Part shown: positions 1 through 11,140 of the stretch, one piece after another
Position numbering within the stretch: position 1 is the stretch's first letter
Layout: the number at the start of each line of letters is the position of its first letter
NCBI RefSeq assembly: GCF_016920785.2
Contig: NW_024609857.1
Location: forward strand, 11,427,618-11,491,617
Direction of reading: 5' to 3'
DNA from: Ixodes scapularis
Taxonomy: Eukaryota; Arthropoda; Arachnida; Ixodida; Ixodidae
DNA: 64,000 nt
Made by a program: the position numbers and the translations under genes
The notes under the pieces: model-generated
What the model saw: only the letters and a program-made list of their open reading frames with translations
Told to the model about the DNA's origin: nothing
Databases searched by the model: none

Positions 1-1960
1 TTGGTAAAGCTTGAACACTGTGCAGCTGCAGAACTTGTCTCAGGGAATCTCAAGTGAAGTTTGCTCTTGCCTCGCAGTTCACATATTTTAGATCATCGCA
101 GGAACGTAGACCAAAATATAAGAATTTATGCTATGATAAGGGCACTGTGCTGTTGTATTAAAAAAAATTCCTACATTGATTCTTTTTATTTGTAGTTACT
201 GGTAAAGTGTTCATAAAAGAGGAATACAGCAGGTTTCATTTAAAAAGAAAATTGTCTCGATCACCTTCAGCATTTGTGGTGGCAACTTATATTTCTACCA
301 GCCACATGGGTCAAGCCAACACAAGTACCAAGTTCAAAGTGTAAACCCTGCATTCTGTCCAGTGGTTCAACTGAGATCAGTTTTTTTTTTTTTTTTATTC
401 TGGGGCCTTCATAAAACACTGTTTGATAAGCCACTGAAGTATGCCTAGAAAAGGCCATTTCCAGTAGAAATGGTTGTTAGCCACAGTGCGTAACGATTGC
501 GAAATAACTTCCTAGCAGATAATAAATTAACCAATTAGCATTTCTTAAAATTATTCCAACTCTTACTGCTGCTGGACAAAACCAAGCAGTATGATAGGGT
601 TGCATGTGGGGAAATAAAACTTCGTTGATACTGTTTTAAAGTGCATAATGTGTCTTTCCAAACTATATACCCATGCCACTATATCGGCATCGTGAAATGA
701 AAAATCTGCGAAGGATAGAAAGCAGTAACTTAAAAAATCTCGTATTTAACTTGCCAAAAAAAAAAAAAACACTGATTTTATTGACCACTTTTTATAGTGA
801 TACTATTTTATATAATTATTCCTCTGGTCAGTTACGGGTCAGATTTTATTTCTATTGTGTGATATTTTTATATCTGCTTAAGGGGCATTTTTGAGTGCAC
901 TTTCCAGGCTGTGCCACTTTGTTGCCTCGTTTGAACTTGTTGAGTTATATCTTACTATAGGTAAATACTTCGAAGACAAACTCAACCTGAACATATTGGT
1001 ACAAAATATTTCAAAATGTCTAGCTTGTCTTTTCACAGTGAGATCACGGTTTAGGAAAGCAAAATGTTCTAGAATGTTTATCAGCTCTGACGTCATCCTG
1101 CTGCGGTGGCGCTGCTGTCTGCATGGCACATGCGCAGACGCTTCACACAAATCTCCTTTCTGCGCATGGAGAGTGGCCACGGCTGGAGAGGGCAATCGGG
1201 GATTTGTTGTGTGTAACAAAGGTGTGATTGTACGCCACTTGCCCGTGCTTGATTTACACGCTTCGTATTTGTTTCTGTTTTAATTTGAAATTTGATTTGT
1301 ATATGTTTCTGTGTGTCAGCCAGCATTTCCAGACAGTTTGTCTTTTTTGTACTAAATATGGCCCAAGTCTTGCATTGGGTGTTGCACAGTGGAGCGCTCA
1401 TTAAACTTGTATTCTATTTTTTTTTATATGCATTTAATCTGATGTGATTGAACCTTGGCATTTGTCTCCTGCTCATCGCTGGCTCCCTATTTGTCTCGGG
1501 TTGTAGCTTGATGAGTGTTTTTTTCGTATTCGTTGTTGAGCCATCTTAACTGGATGGACACCTATAACAAAGATCTATAGCTTTTACTGTCAGGGATTGT
1601 AACAAGTGCAGTGATGTACACGTAATTGACGGAGCTTGTATCGTGACGATGAACCGAAACCGTATTTCTGTAATGACAACGATGTAACTTAACGTCATTC
1701 GTGGTTTTAGTTACTATGAATATGCATGCAGCACTGGAAGAAATCATTTTCACAACTTTGCAGAGCTACTCAAAGTGTGAATATTTTTATAGTGCTCAAC
1801 GTACATTTGTAATAAAAATTGCCCACGATGGTGACTTCGGCCCTGTTATTATGGTCAGGCACTGAGCCTAGTGACTGAGCCTTTTGCGGCTCTGTTATTC
1901 TGGTCGAGCACTAACCCTGTTGCTTGAAAAGGCATATATGATTTTTCTTTGCTCTGGTTT
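1..1960. other. AT-rich intergenic DNA, no gene recognised
   Basis: No coding frame with convincing codon bias. About 1,085-1,170 carries a short motif (GTGGCGCTGCTGTCTGC followed by GCAGACGCTTCAC) that recurs in diverged form near 48,220 and, in the opposite orientation, near 50,075, so this stretch includes a dispersed repeat. Several T and A runs and AATAAA-like hexamers are present but belong to no recognisable transcript. Confidence 0.5.
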
Positions 1961-1967
1961 CTCACAA

Positions 1968-2232
1968 AGACGCTTGGTGGCTCCGAGACAAAGCGACAGC
2001 CTAGGATCCCCAGGTGGCGGGCTCGAATCCTGGCCGAGGTGCCCGCAATCTGACGGAGGTTTATTGCAAAGAAGGCGCCGTGTAACCTATCCAGTGACTT
2101 TAGTGTAACCGAGCTTTCGGTTGCACGTCAGGAGATCCCCAGGTGGTCCAAATTATTCGTTAGTCCTCCGCTGGGGCATTCCAGATGCCTGTCGTTGGTT
2201 TGGCACGTAAAACCCCAAAATTTAATTTTTTT
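1968..2232 (+). mobile_element. tRNA-derived SINE (Ruka-like)
   Basis: The head contains a GGCTCGAATCC box at about 2,020, a close match to the RNA polymerase III B box (GGTTCGANTCC), preceded by a degenerate A-box-like stretch. The body has GATCCCCAGGTGGTCC, and the tail has TTGGCACGTAAAACCCC followed by AATTTAATT and a T/A-rich run. The last two motifs are the hallmark of the abundant tick Ruka-type SINE as I remember it. No target duplication was identified. The SINE class is firm; the family name rests on memory of the consensus. Confidence 0.7.
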
Positions 2233-2259
2233 TACATGTTTTTTTTTTTTTTTTGCAAA

Positions 2260-4290
2260 TCTGAGAGCGGACGTGACGCTTGACAACCCAGGCTTCGTAT
2301 TTCTAAATGTCACCCGCGAAATTTGAGACATCACAGCAGTGCAACTAAAGAAAAAGCATGCAAAAGCGGTTACTCCTAGCAATGTGACGTCATCAACTCT
2401 CGTAGCCCGCCCGGAAGTGTTGTGTGTGTTTTTCCTTCACGAGATTCTCGCGGGAGTCTGGAACAGGAGTGCATTCGGGATAAATTTAGCTATGTTTCCT
2501 TGTTTCATTGGCTCCTATATATATGCTAATATTTCTCGAACGAGGCGCGAAGTATCGCCGCTGTAGTTACTGCGGAAACAACTGAGCGCTTTCTATGCTT
2601 TTTTGAGCGGGTACGGGGAAAGATAGTTGCTGACCGTAAGAAAAAATATTTATGTAAATTAGTTTATTTTCGCGGCTCAGTATATCACGAATTTTGGGAA
2701 GTTGGTTTTTGGAAGCATTTCACGATTGGGAATGGTATGCCATGCGTTCCTTACCACAGGGTAATATATATTCGCGTGATCTTTTTTTTGCGGTATTTTT
2801 GATGTCGCGAATTTCGCAAAAATTAAGTCCTCGCGAAAATTAAGTCGTTTGAAGTATATCGGTATTACGCTGAATGTTGAAATGTGTTTCGAAGTCTGGA
2901 AAGCATAAAAGCGTTATATATAAGAAGAAAATGCAGAAGGACAGTATTTCGTGAAGGATACCTTCAGAAGGAAATATAAATCTTGTACGAAATATAATCT
3001 GTGACTACCTGAAGTTCTTTAAATACATAACGCAATAAACGGCGCTAAAATAAGGAAAAAAAAAAAAGAACTTACCCTTTTTTGGCAACTTTATATTTCG
3101 AGTTTAAATAAAATATGCTTGTAATGATTGCGACCAAGATTTTGTACATGTTTAACCGTGAAGATTTATTGCTCCTGGAATTTCCCTTACACGATCCACA
3201 GCAGCCGGGTCGTTACTACGTCGATGCGCCTCGTCGCGCCCTATGGATATACTATTTGCTTTTGTTACGAGCCGTACTCATTTTCCTTAAGTACGTTGTT
3301 AGCTCATCATGTTGAATAATAAAAAAAAAAAAGGCTTGAGGTACACTTAAGCACAAAATCTGCTGCCGCCCAAGCGCGCCAGCCGATTCCTTTTGCCTGC
3401 GCGCGGGCACGCACCACCATGGGGTGGCGCTGATTGAAACTGTCACGCGGTGGCCTTCTTCGGCTTGATTTACTTACCGTTTTGCGCGGCTTCAAAGCTG
3501 GAATGCCTCAAATCGCGGCTTCACGAATTTATCTGCCGTTTGACCCGGCTGATGACGTCGGCTCGCTCCACGGGGCAGTTAATGCTTTCGCTTCAAAAGC
3601 TAATTCTTCCTATTTGCTCGACCCAAGACCTTCACAATCACTATACCATCAATCCGCGCGATCTTGCGTGTGGCCGCTGATTTGGCATTAATTTAATTGA
3701 CAATCTTATCAACAAATAAGAATAAATGCGTATGGCGAAAGGATGGATAGGATCGAGCAGCGTTGTGGCGTTGTGGAAAGTTAACGATCAGTGCCTATCT
3801 GCGCCAAAATGGTCACCCTGCTACACTCTGATACATTTGACCGAAATGTGAGGATGTTGTGCCAACGCTATGCCAAAAAGCTCATTTCACTTTTTCAATA
3901 CGGAAATTAATAGTTGAGGTGTCGCTACACTGCCGAATCGATGGGGTAAGCTTGCGCGAATTCACAGAATTTTAGGTCGTCGCTTAGAATGACGTGTGAT
4001 TTGATTTGATCTCCGCATGAAGTGTGAGTTGGTGTTCGGGAAGTTTTGTGATATTTCTCGTTGCTCGGGCGGTTCAAATAGCTCGGTTGAATGCGCTTTT
4101 CACCGCGCACTGGCGCACTGCCGAGAAGCTACGCCCGCGGGGTAGACATCGCGATTTTGCGTATGTCGCATGGCCGGAGTGCACACTCCTCCAGGGTGGA
4201 ACGGTCACGACCACGCTCAAGTAGTTTAGGGGAAAAAAAAAAAAAAAAAGAAGGGCATGTGCTGATGTGACAACATGTACATGGAAGCAC
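2260..4290. other. AT-rich spacer without recognised gene
   Basis: No gene or element with recognisable ends is seen. Short open frames at about 3,115-3,690 overlap each other in several frames and show no codon bias. Confidence 0.4.
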
Positions 4291-4292
4291 AA

Positions 4293-5260
4293 CTTTCATT
4301 GGTAGCAAGGTATGATAGTCTTCTATCATAAAATAAAGATATAATATATTGATTTTTTTTTATATGCCAGTAAACAAGGCTTGAATCTTGTGAGTTGTAC
4401 GTTGTAAAACGGCAAGCTCCTTTGCGGAGTAAAGTAACTTGTACAACGCGTTACGCTCAATTTAAATTATATTTAAGCTTCGATTTTAAGTATAAATGGT
4501 AGGTAATTAACCATATTCATGCCACACTGTTGGCCAGAACAGCACCCATGCACGGACGCATGTCACAAGGCACGACTGACAAGATTCAAACTTTAGTTAC
4601 GGTCACATAAACAGATTACTTATTTTCTATTTATATTTTCTAATAAACCCGCATACTTTTCTACTAATAAAACACGAAGCAAAAAAGAAAATAAAGAAAG
4701 GTGGTTTGAAAAAATCAGTTTCAAATTTGCTAGTTTTTTTTTTCTAAACATTCGCTCAATTAGATGTATATAATGGATTTTATTTGGATAATGTACCGTA
4801 TTTTTCGGGCTATCGTCCCCGGACTATACATGTTGAAAAGTTGAAATTTTAGGCTGTACGGACTATCTACGCGTGTGAGCTATACAGGATTTTTGTTTTT
4901 CAATATCGTTGATTATGACGAGACGAGACGGATTTTGTGAATGAAAGAGTATGTTAATGATGATCCATGTATATTCTAGGGCTCCTTCGTGAGCTAAGAA
5001 AGCAAACATTTGTCAAGGTGTGCCGTCTGTGATATGATTTTCGTGTCGACTAAGCACCGGGTGCGGAATATAAGTAAAAACATTTATTTTTGATTCCAAA
5101 TTTTCCCTGCGGACATAGTCCGGAAAATACGGCAATATTGAGTTGGTTTGCAATAAGAATACCGAAGTTTGGATTCCCTTGTGATACCAAGGTCATTACT
5201 TCCCAAACTTTAGCAAAATAATAGACTACTTCCATAAAGCCCTGCATGCAACACGTCGCG
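4293..5260. repeat. Old dispersed repeat, copy A (interrupted by a MITE)
   Basis: Sequence from about 4,293 (GTAGCAAGGTATGATAG) to about 5,260 matches, in the opposite orientation or in blocks, the repeat at 10,085-11,140. Shared blocks include the GCAAGGTATGATAGT/ACTATCATACCTTGC pair, AACATTCGCTCA followed by ATGTATATAA, and TTTGCAATAAG followed by AAGGTCATTA. The 4,796-5,132 element splits the last two blocks, so it inserted into this older repeat. Confidence 0.5.
4796..5132 (+). mobile_element. MITE with CCGTATTTT terminal inverted repeats, copy 1
   Basis: Begins CCGTATTTTTCGGGCTAT and ends ATAGTCCGGAAAATACGG. The interior includes GTTGAAAAGTTGAAATTT, TTATGACGAGACGAGACG, AACATTTGTCAA and GTCGACTAAGCACCGGGTGC. 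Each block recurs in reverse order at 30,943-31,262, so the two are copies of one roughly 320-340 bp non-autonomous DNA transposon. No coding sequence. The superfamily is not assigned; copy 2 is flanked by TA on both sides. Confidence 0.8.
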
Positions 5261-5261
5261 C

Positions 5262-6822
5262 GTTGCACTCTGGGAACTAGTTGGCCAGGGAGGAGGATGG
5301 CATGGTTTCGGTTTCGATTGACACGTCGACAAGAGATTGTTTTCTGGTCCTGAGAGCGTCATTTGTGGTCTCTAAACTAACCTAAATGGTCATACCTCGA
5401 AGTTTTAGCACAATCCCGAGACGTATAGCTTGTCTTAACACATGCTTGTTGTATTTTTGTACTTGAGCCTTCCTGTTAGCGTTCCAATCGAGGTATGTGG
5501 ACGAGACAGTGCTGGGAGTCTCGACGCTGCGAAGCTCGTGTGCTCGGGGATCTTGCTTGTGTACGAATCAACAAGCTCTAGCAAACAATAAGTATCCATA
5601 CATCGAGCTCGCGCCTTTACATTAGTGTTGTTGATCAGGAAGTTTGTTTGCTTCGTGCGTCCATAGACGAAATATTACTTTTTGCAAATACTGTTTTTCT
5701 TAATGTGCCTGAGTATGCGAGGTAAAACTCGGAGGTGCCACTGAAAAGCTCAATTTTAACACACTTCTTATCTCTTATCTGTACTGACCCGCAGCACTGC
5801 ACGAAGTGAAGTCCCCACCCGCTTGCATTCCACTAATATTCAACATCGCGTATGCGCATAAAGTTATCCTGCAATCATATAGACAAATTCGCGCATGCAG
5901 ACCGTTTTAAGAATGCAAAAGTCGAGCACTTATGTGAAGAATGTCGCACCGTTTGCCGGAAGTGCGTCAGACGGGCATGAACCCCTATGCGCACCGCATT
6001 GGGGTTCATGCCCGTCCGGCGCACGGTGCGACATTCTTCACCCAAGTGCTCGAACGAATTCAAAGCGCATTTGACGGTTGCTAATGGCCATAATATTTGT
6101 TATATGTTTGCTTTCTTCCTGCCTGAGTATGCCGAGATAATTTCAGACACACCGTTCCCGGCACAGATCTCGGGCGTCAGTAAAAACTCGTCCCAAAAGG
6201 CTTAGCGAGGAGTAGGGGACGCTTGTTAGGGCCTCCGTCATAGCTAGCCGATCTCAGCGTTTGCGAAAAGTTAATCTTCTATCAGCATAAAATTTGAGTG
6301 GGAGATATATGATGACACGAGGAAGACATCATAGTAACTTTTGTGCAGTAGTGAGGTCAAATTTATTGCGTTTCCTTAAAAGTTCATGCGTAAACGCTGG
6401 CCTCAACTTTGATACGCTGTGAGGATGCGGCTTGCTTTTAGCCCAATGAAGTAACAAGAAGCGGACGTTTGGCAAACAAAATGCGTGTAAGGCTCAAGAC
6501 GAACAAATTTCAGTTGTAGTTCACTGGTACTAGACGGGATTACTGACAATGAGCTCAAAGATACACTCGTGGGGTGAGGTGACTAAGCCACGACTTACTA
6601 CGTTCGCATACGCACGCACAATATCCGGTGTTTCGGGAAGCAAGGGAAGTGCCCCGGTCTTCGTTTTGTATCGCTCGAGAATTAGTGTGTTGTACGTTCG
6701 TGAAAAGTCAGATAATCGAAAACGCAAGCAGCGCGTTCAGTCGCGGCGTGATAGCATGAGATGAAGCTGCTCAGTCGAAACCGAAACTGAGTGGCCAACT
6801 AGTTCCCAGAGTGCACTGCGTG
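5262..6822. mobile_element. Candidate element bounded by 25-bp inverted termini
   Basis: GCACTCTGGGAACTAGTTGG at about 5,263-5,285 recurs inverted as CCAACTAGTTCCCAGAGTGC at about 6,795-6,817, with TTTCGGTTTCGA/TCGAAACCGAAA just inside. This pair may bound a roughly 1.55-kb insertion within the repeat that continues outside it (4,293-5,260 and 6,820-7,035). No transposase frame is visible, and the interior contains a separate long hairpin (5,922-6,053). The boundary is inferred. Confidence 0.4.
5922..6053. repeat. Long hairpin (inverted repeat)
   Basis: The left arm starting TCGAGCACTTATGTGAAG and the right arm ending CACCCAAGTGCTCGA are nearly perfect complements over about 55 bp. They share TGAAGAATGTCGCACCGT and CGGGCATGAACCCC, with an extra AGTGCGTCAGA in the left arm. 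This is probably a foldback MITE or a collapsed pair of terminal repeats. Confidence 0.75.
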
Positions 6823-7186
6823 GTATTTTGCCGCGTTGGGGCGCGTCGGTTTTGGAAGAAGTCCAGCTTTCAAAAAAAAAAAAAAAAAAGATTCTAAAGT
6901 AAAATAATTTATTTTTTAAATCATTGTGGACAATGAAATTTATTTCGAGAGTGTCACAGAAGAGTCCTAGTGCAGCAGTTTGAAGAGTGGCGAAATAGCG
7001 AGCGAGCAAACATGCGATTCCTGGGCAAAAAGACAAATCTTTTATTTAAATTAAGACACGCTGTAACTCCCAATTTTTGTTTTTGACAAAAAAGAAAAAA
7101 AAAAAAAAAAACAAGAAAAAGCTTATGGATAAGAACTTAAATGACAAGCTTGACGATTTTTTTTACACCGGAGTAGTTATGGGCTA

Positions 7187-7194
7187 GTTTCCCC
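7187..7194. repeat. 8-bp target-site duplication, left
   Basis: GTTTCCCC directly precedes the 7,195-7,868 element and is repeated exactly at 7,869-7,876. Confidence 0.8.
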
Positions 7195-7868
7195 TAGAGC
7201 ACTATATAGCTCCTTCGGAGCAGAGTAGCGCAATCTAGAACGCCGCCTCTCGGCGACTAGCGGCGAACGCCCGGAGGTTCCAACTGCGGTCAGAAATGCA
7301 TGGAGAACGTGAGACAGTCGCTGTTTTTTCAGTATTGTAGGGATGTACGGAGTGGCAATTGTTTTTGACATAATAATGGGACATTTTAGAATAATTTGCG
7401 CTAAGTTTTGTGCCCCGCAAGGACCTGACTTTTTTAAAAAAAATTGCTTGAGCGGCATCTTGCAGCAGACGACACGGCGACGTCACACCATTCACGTGAC
7501 CCGCTCCGGCCAACCCGAAAAGCCCATCTCCGCTGCCAGCAAAAATCGTCTGCTTCAAACGCCATTGCCTTGGAAATTGCCTTCTCAAAATTTGTACACG
7601 CATCCGATATTATTAAAACTTTGATAAAGTGTTTAGTGCTTTACTAACTTCACGGCAGACTAGTTTTGAAAAGTGTGAACTCGCCGTTCATTTTTTAATC
7701 AGCCGTGTTGTATCGATCTCCATGTATTCTCCCATAGGGCGGGCCGCCTCCTGGAACCCTGAGTACCACGTGACTCGCGCCGAGCCGCTCTGTCGGCCAT
7801 GTTGTCGGCAAAACACGGGGTTCAAAGGATTGCGCTACTCTGCTCCGTAGGAGCTATATAGTGCTCTA
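7195..7868. mobile_element. hAT-like MITE, 674 bp, 41-bp TIRs
   Basis: The ends are inverted repeats of about 41 bp with one visible mismatch, starting TAGAGCACTATATAGCTCCT and continuing CGGAGCAGAGTAGCGCAATC. An 8-bp duplication (GTTTCCCC) flanks it. Eight-bp duplications and TAGAG-type termini are typical of the hAT superfamily. The interior has no transposase-like frame, so it is non-autonomous. The host sequence is itself a repeat, whose uninterrupted relative lies near 23,790-23,893. Confidence 0.85.
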
Positions 7869-8000
7869 GTTTCCCCAGGATTGTGTCCGGTACCAAACAA
7901 ATGTCGACACAACACTCTGGTTGCCGCCGTCGCTGGTAGGTGGCGGTAGCTGTCCAGAGTGTTGTGTTTGCCGGTTGTCTGCTTGCTGCCGTCGCCCATA
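7869..8000. repeat. Dispersed hairpin repeat (second copy near 23.8 kb)
   Basis: After the MITE the sequence reads GTTTCCCCAGGAT, then an imperfect palindrome built from ACACAACACTCTGG, GCCGCCGTCGCTGGTAG and CTGTCCAGAGTGTTGTGT. The same block, in opposite orientation, occupies about 23,790-23,893. It is non-coding and likely a foldback element. Confidence 0.7.
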
Positions 8001-8384
8001 AATGGTTTCCAACATTTTTCGGAGGTGTTGGGAGGAAGAAGAGCGGAAACGGAACGAGCGGCGATGTGCAATTAAAACGGTTGGCGCCACTTATATTTTG
8101 TAATTCGACAAAAAACGCTTTTAGCGGCTCTGACCATTCGTAAGGCAGGAGTGGGCCAGGACCGACAACGTCACGATGTCGTCACATGCCGCGCGCGTTC
8201 GGTACTACGGGGCGCCCCCGCAGGTGGAGGAAGCTTCCGCGTCGTCCGGTTAAATTATTTACTTTCTCCGTGCCCGCTGGGTTGCCCCAGAGCCTTTTAT
8301 ACTGGGCTCTGGGTTGCCCGAACCACAAGAGATGTGGAAACCGCAAAGAAAGGTAGACGCTTCAATATGGTTGCGGGGCCCCTT

Positions 8385-8472
8385 TGAGAGAAGCTGATTG
8401 GCTCTGAGCCTTTTGGATAATTGTTTTGCCATATATTTATGATAGGAATAAAAGATGATAAATTTCTGGATG

Positions 8473-8503
<31 letters not shown>

Positions 8504-9010
8504 TTTGTATCATCCGCGTAGAGGACAATGTCTGAAGTTTGAGGGATGGAAGCAATATCATTATTATAGACAAGAAATAATAAAGAACCCAATATGTATC
8601 CTTGTCGAACATGATATTTTATATATTCAATGTCAGAGGTTGTATTATTAATGGGCCAGAAACAGTGTCCGATTTGTCAGATCGTTGCGTAACAATTCAA
8701 GAGGAGTTCCTCCGTAATGTGGCAGTTGATCGAAACGTATGTCGTGTTTAACATAATCGAAGGCTTTGTTAAAATCTAAAAAGGTGCCTATAGTATACAG
8801 AGGGTTCTCTATACCACTGATACCTTTATTCCTAATGTCAAGTAAAGCAAATTCAGTATATTTCCCTTTTTGAAGAAATTAATTGATGTTTATGATCATG
8901 ACTAACTATTCTCGAATTAATAACTTTCTCTATTGAAAAAAAAGAAAAGTGGAAATAATGATATAGTTACTAATATTATCAACAGTACTACCCTTAGGCA
9001 AAATCGAGAT
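8385..9010 (-). pseudogene. Decayed non-LTR retrotransposon reverse transcriptase
   Basis: Reading the minus strand across frames gives successive RT blocks: a PISILP-like block near 9,000, a KGRSTELALLD-like block (KGKYTEFALLDI), FLDFNKAFDYVKHDI (motif A with its Asp), TPLELLRNDLTNRT, then GYILGSLLFLVYNNDI, and YADDT (motif C catalytic box) at about 8,506-8,520. These match the order in LINE reverse transcriptases of the Jockey/CR1 type. Frameshifts and stops separate the blocks. A pure A/T run of about 28 bp (8,474-8,501) follows the YADD box. NQLLS-like sequence continues beyond it. It is a dead 5'- and 3'-truncated copy; the clade is not certain. Confidence 0.85.
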
Positions 9011-9023
9011 TCTGGCTGTTCTT

Positions 9024-9381
9024 ATGGTACGTTTCCACCTGAGAAGTCCGCTGCCACGGGAGCGGATCCGCTCCTGGCGGCGGCGACGACGAGCGGGTTG
9101 CGTTTACATCTGTTTCCTTCGAGCAACGGCAGTGGCGCCGGCTTTGGCAGCTGTTCTCGTAACATCCCGTCAAATACGACGAGGAGGCGCGGGAGTTCTT
9201 ACCTCGACTGTCTCTCCCGGGCAATCCCGGGCGTTGCAGCTCCCGGAAGAACGCCTACTCATGACGTAGGCAGCGTCGCGCTGCGCAAGAATGCCACTTC
9301 CGGTCAGCGAAACGCCTCTTGCCCGAGCGGCAAAAGCTGAGCTGATTCGCTAGCGGATCCGCAAGTGTAAAAACGTACCAT
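9024..9381. mobile_element. Non-autonomous element with ATGGTACGTTT ends
   Basis: The left end ATGGTACGTTTCCACCTG is mirrored by AAAAACGTACCAT at the right end. Just inside, GGATCCGCT motifs occur in both arms. The GC-rich interior includes CATGACGTAGGCAGCGTC and a CCGCCGTC-type tract. The right end directly abuts the VNTR-core element at 9,383. Open frames here are artefacts of GC richness. No target duplication is evident. Confidence 0.5.
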
Positions 9382-9382
9382 C

Positions 9383-9812
9383 GTCCGTTTCTGGGTTGAG
9401 CGGCGTCGCGTCGCTGTCGGCGTAACCGCGCGTTGCATTATGAGACGTTTCCCATAATGACGTCACACGCGACGTCACGTGTGACGTCACGAGGGTAAAA
9501 TTCTCCCGCTAAATTTGGCGGAAAACGTTTCCGCTAATTTAACAAGAAAATTTCCCTGCTATATTTAGCAAAAACAATTCCTGCCAAATTTAGCAAAATT
9601 TTACCCTCGTGACGCTACACGTGACGTCACGTGTGAAATATTTTCCCGCTAAATTTAACAGGGAATTTAGCGGAAATTTCCCGCTAAATGGGAGGGGAGG
9701 AGGAAGGCAGGGAAAGGAGGGGCACACCCTCCTCTCCGTACCCTCCCCTCCTCCTCCTCTAGAGCTGCGCTCTGATTCGGTATTACAGAGAATTGTAAAC
9801 GTCTCATTTTTT
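9383..9812 (+). repeat. VNTR-core dispersed element, copy V1
   Basis: The left flank reads GGGTTGAGCGGCGTCG then GGCGTAACCGCGCGTTGCAT. The core carries TGACGTCAC and CACGTGACGTCACGTG palindromes plus degenerate CCGCTAAATTTAGC motifs. The right flank is a GGGAGGGGAGGAGG/CCTCCCCTCCTCCTCC inverted pair followed by AGAGCTGCGCTCTGATTCGG and TTGTAAACG. The same flanks in the same order occur at 37.8 and 53.0 kb. No coding capacity. Confidence 0.75.
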
Positions 9813-10084
9813 TTTCAGGAAAAATATCTGTAGACAATACGAGATTTGTTAAATCGCATACTATGTTACATTTAAGATCTGAAACCGCTTTAATTGGTGC
9901 CGCCTTTTTACCATCTAATCCACAAGAACAATAATTTTTAAGGCCGCTCATTAGGGTAACAATATTGGAGAAGAGGGGGGGGGGGGGCGGTAAAGGAACA
10001 TAGAATATGAGAGATTGGGCCCTATATACTTCTTAAAATCCCCAGAGGTTGTCAGACCTGCAGCCCCAAGGGCTAAATATAATT

Positions 10085-11140
10085 CTAGAAATACTGCACT
10101 AGGGCACGTTTTTGAGACTCTCGAAATAAATTGGAACTATTCAAATGTTTTTTTTTTTTTTTTTATAATAGAAAAATAAGAAATGTTGAATTGTGTCCCT
10201 TTGATGATTTTTGGTGAAGTTTGGCACGATTTTGCATGTGACGTACTTAAGATATTTTAATGACCTTAGTATCATCAGAAAGCTCAAACTTAGCTCTTTT
10301 CATTGCATATATTTGAATGAACCAATGTTTAAAAAATCTTGCAAATTTGGGACCGATTTTTTTCAAAACCTACTCATTATTTTATTCGTGTTGTATTAGT
10401 GGCAAGTTATGATTGTGATCTATTTGACAACATAAATGGAAAGTTTAGTCATTTGTTTATGTGACCGCAATTAAAGATAGACTCTTGTCAGTTGTACATT
10501 GTGACTGTGTCCCCGCATGAGTGGTATTACAGTTCAAAGCTAACGCCAGTACTTAACGTGTAAGCTTTAAAATAATTGAAATTGTGTGTAATGCTTAGTA
10601 GAACTTATTTTACTTCAGATCAAAAGTTGCCATTTTACAACCCACATTTAACAAGATTCCCAGCCGTATTTCCGGTCCTATAAACAAATCAATGTAATAT
10701 ATTTATATTTTATGATAGAACACTATCATACCTTGCTACCAATAAAAAATGAAGCAAATAAGAAATAGTGCTTTTTTTAGTTCTTTTTTCTTAGGAAATT
10801 GATTCCAAAGTTGCAAGATTTTCAAACATTCGCTCATTCAAATGTATATAACAAATTTTAATTTACAGATCTAACATTGAATTTGTATGCAATAAGAAGA
10901 GCTATGTTTGAGCTTTCTGGCGATATTAAGGTCATTAAAATATCTTATTATGTCACACGTAACAACTTGCCAGACTTTGCCAAAAATCATCGAGGGAACA
11001 GAGTTTGGCTTTTTTTCATTATATTCCAAAATGTAATAATTTTTCAGTTCATTGGGCTTATTGAAACCGATTTGGAGAGTGTCACAAGAAAGTCCTAGTG
11101 CAGAAGTTTGAGAAATGGCAAAATAGCGAGCGGCCAAGCA
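10085..11140. mobile_element. Large AT-rich foldback repeat, copy B
   Basis: The outer blocks of this stretch are inverted relative to each other. ATTTTAATGACCTTAGTATC, GAAAGCTCAAAC and GCATATATTTGAATG on the left are mirrored by GATATTAAGGTCATTAAAAT, GTTTGAGCTTTC and CATTGAATTTGTATGC on the right, and ACTAGG near the left end pairs with CCTAGT near 11,095. The ends recur near 6,950-7,010 and the middle recurs at 4,293-4,770. This is an old non-autonomous element of about 1 kb with no protein. Confidence 0.5.
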
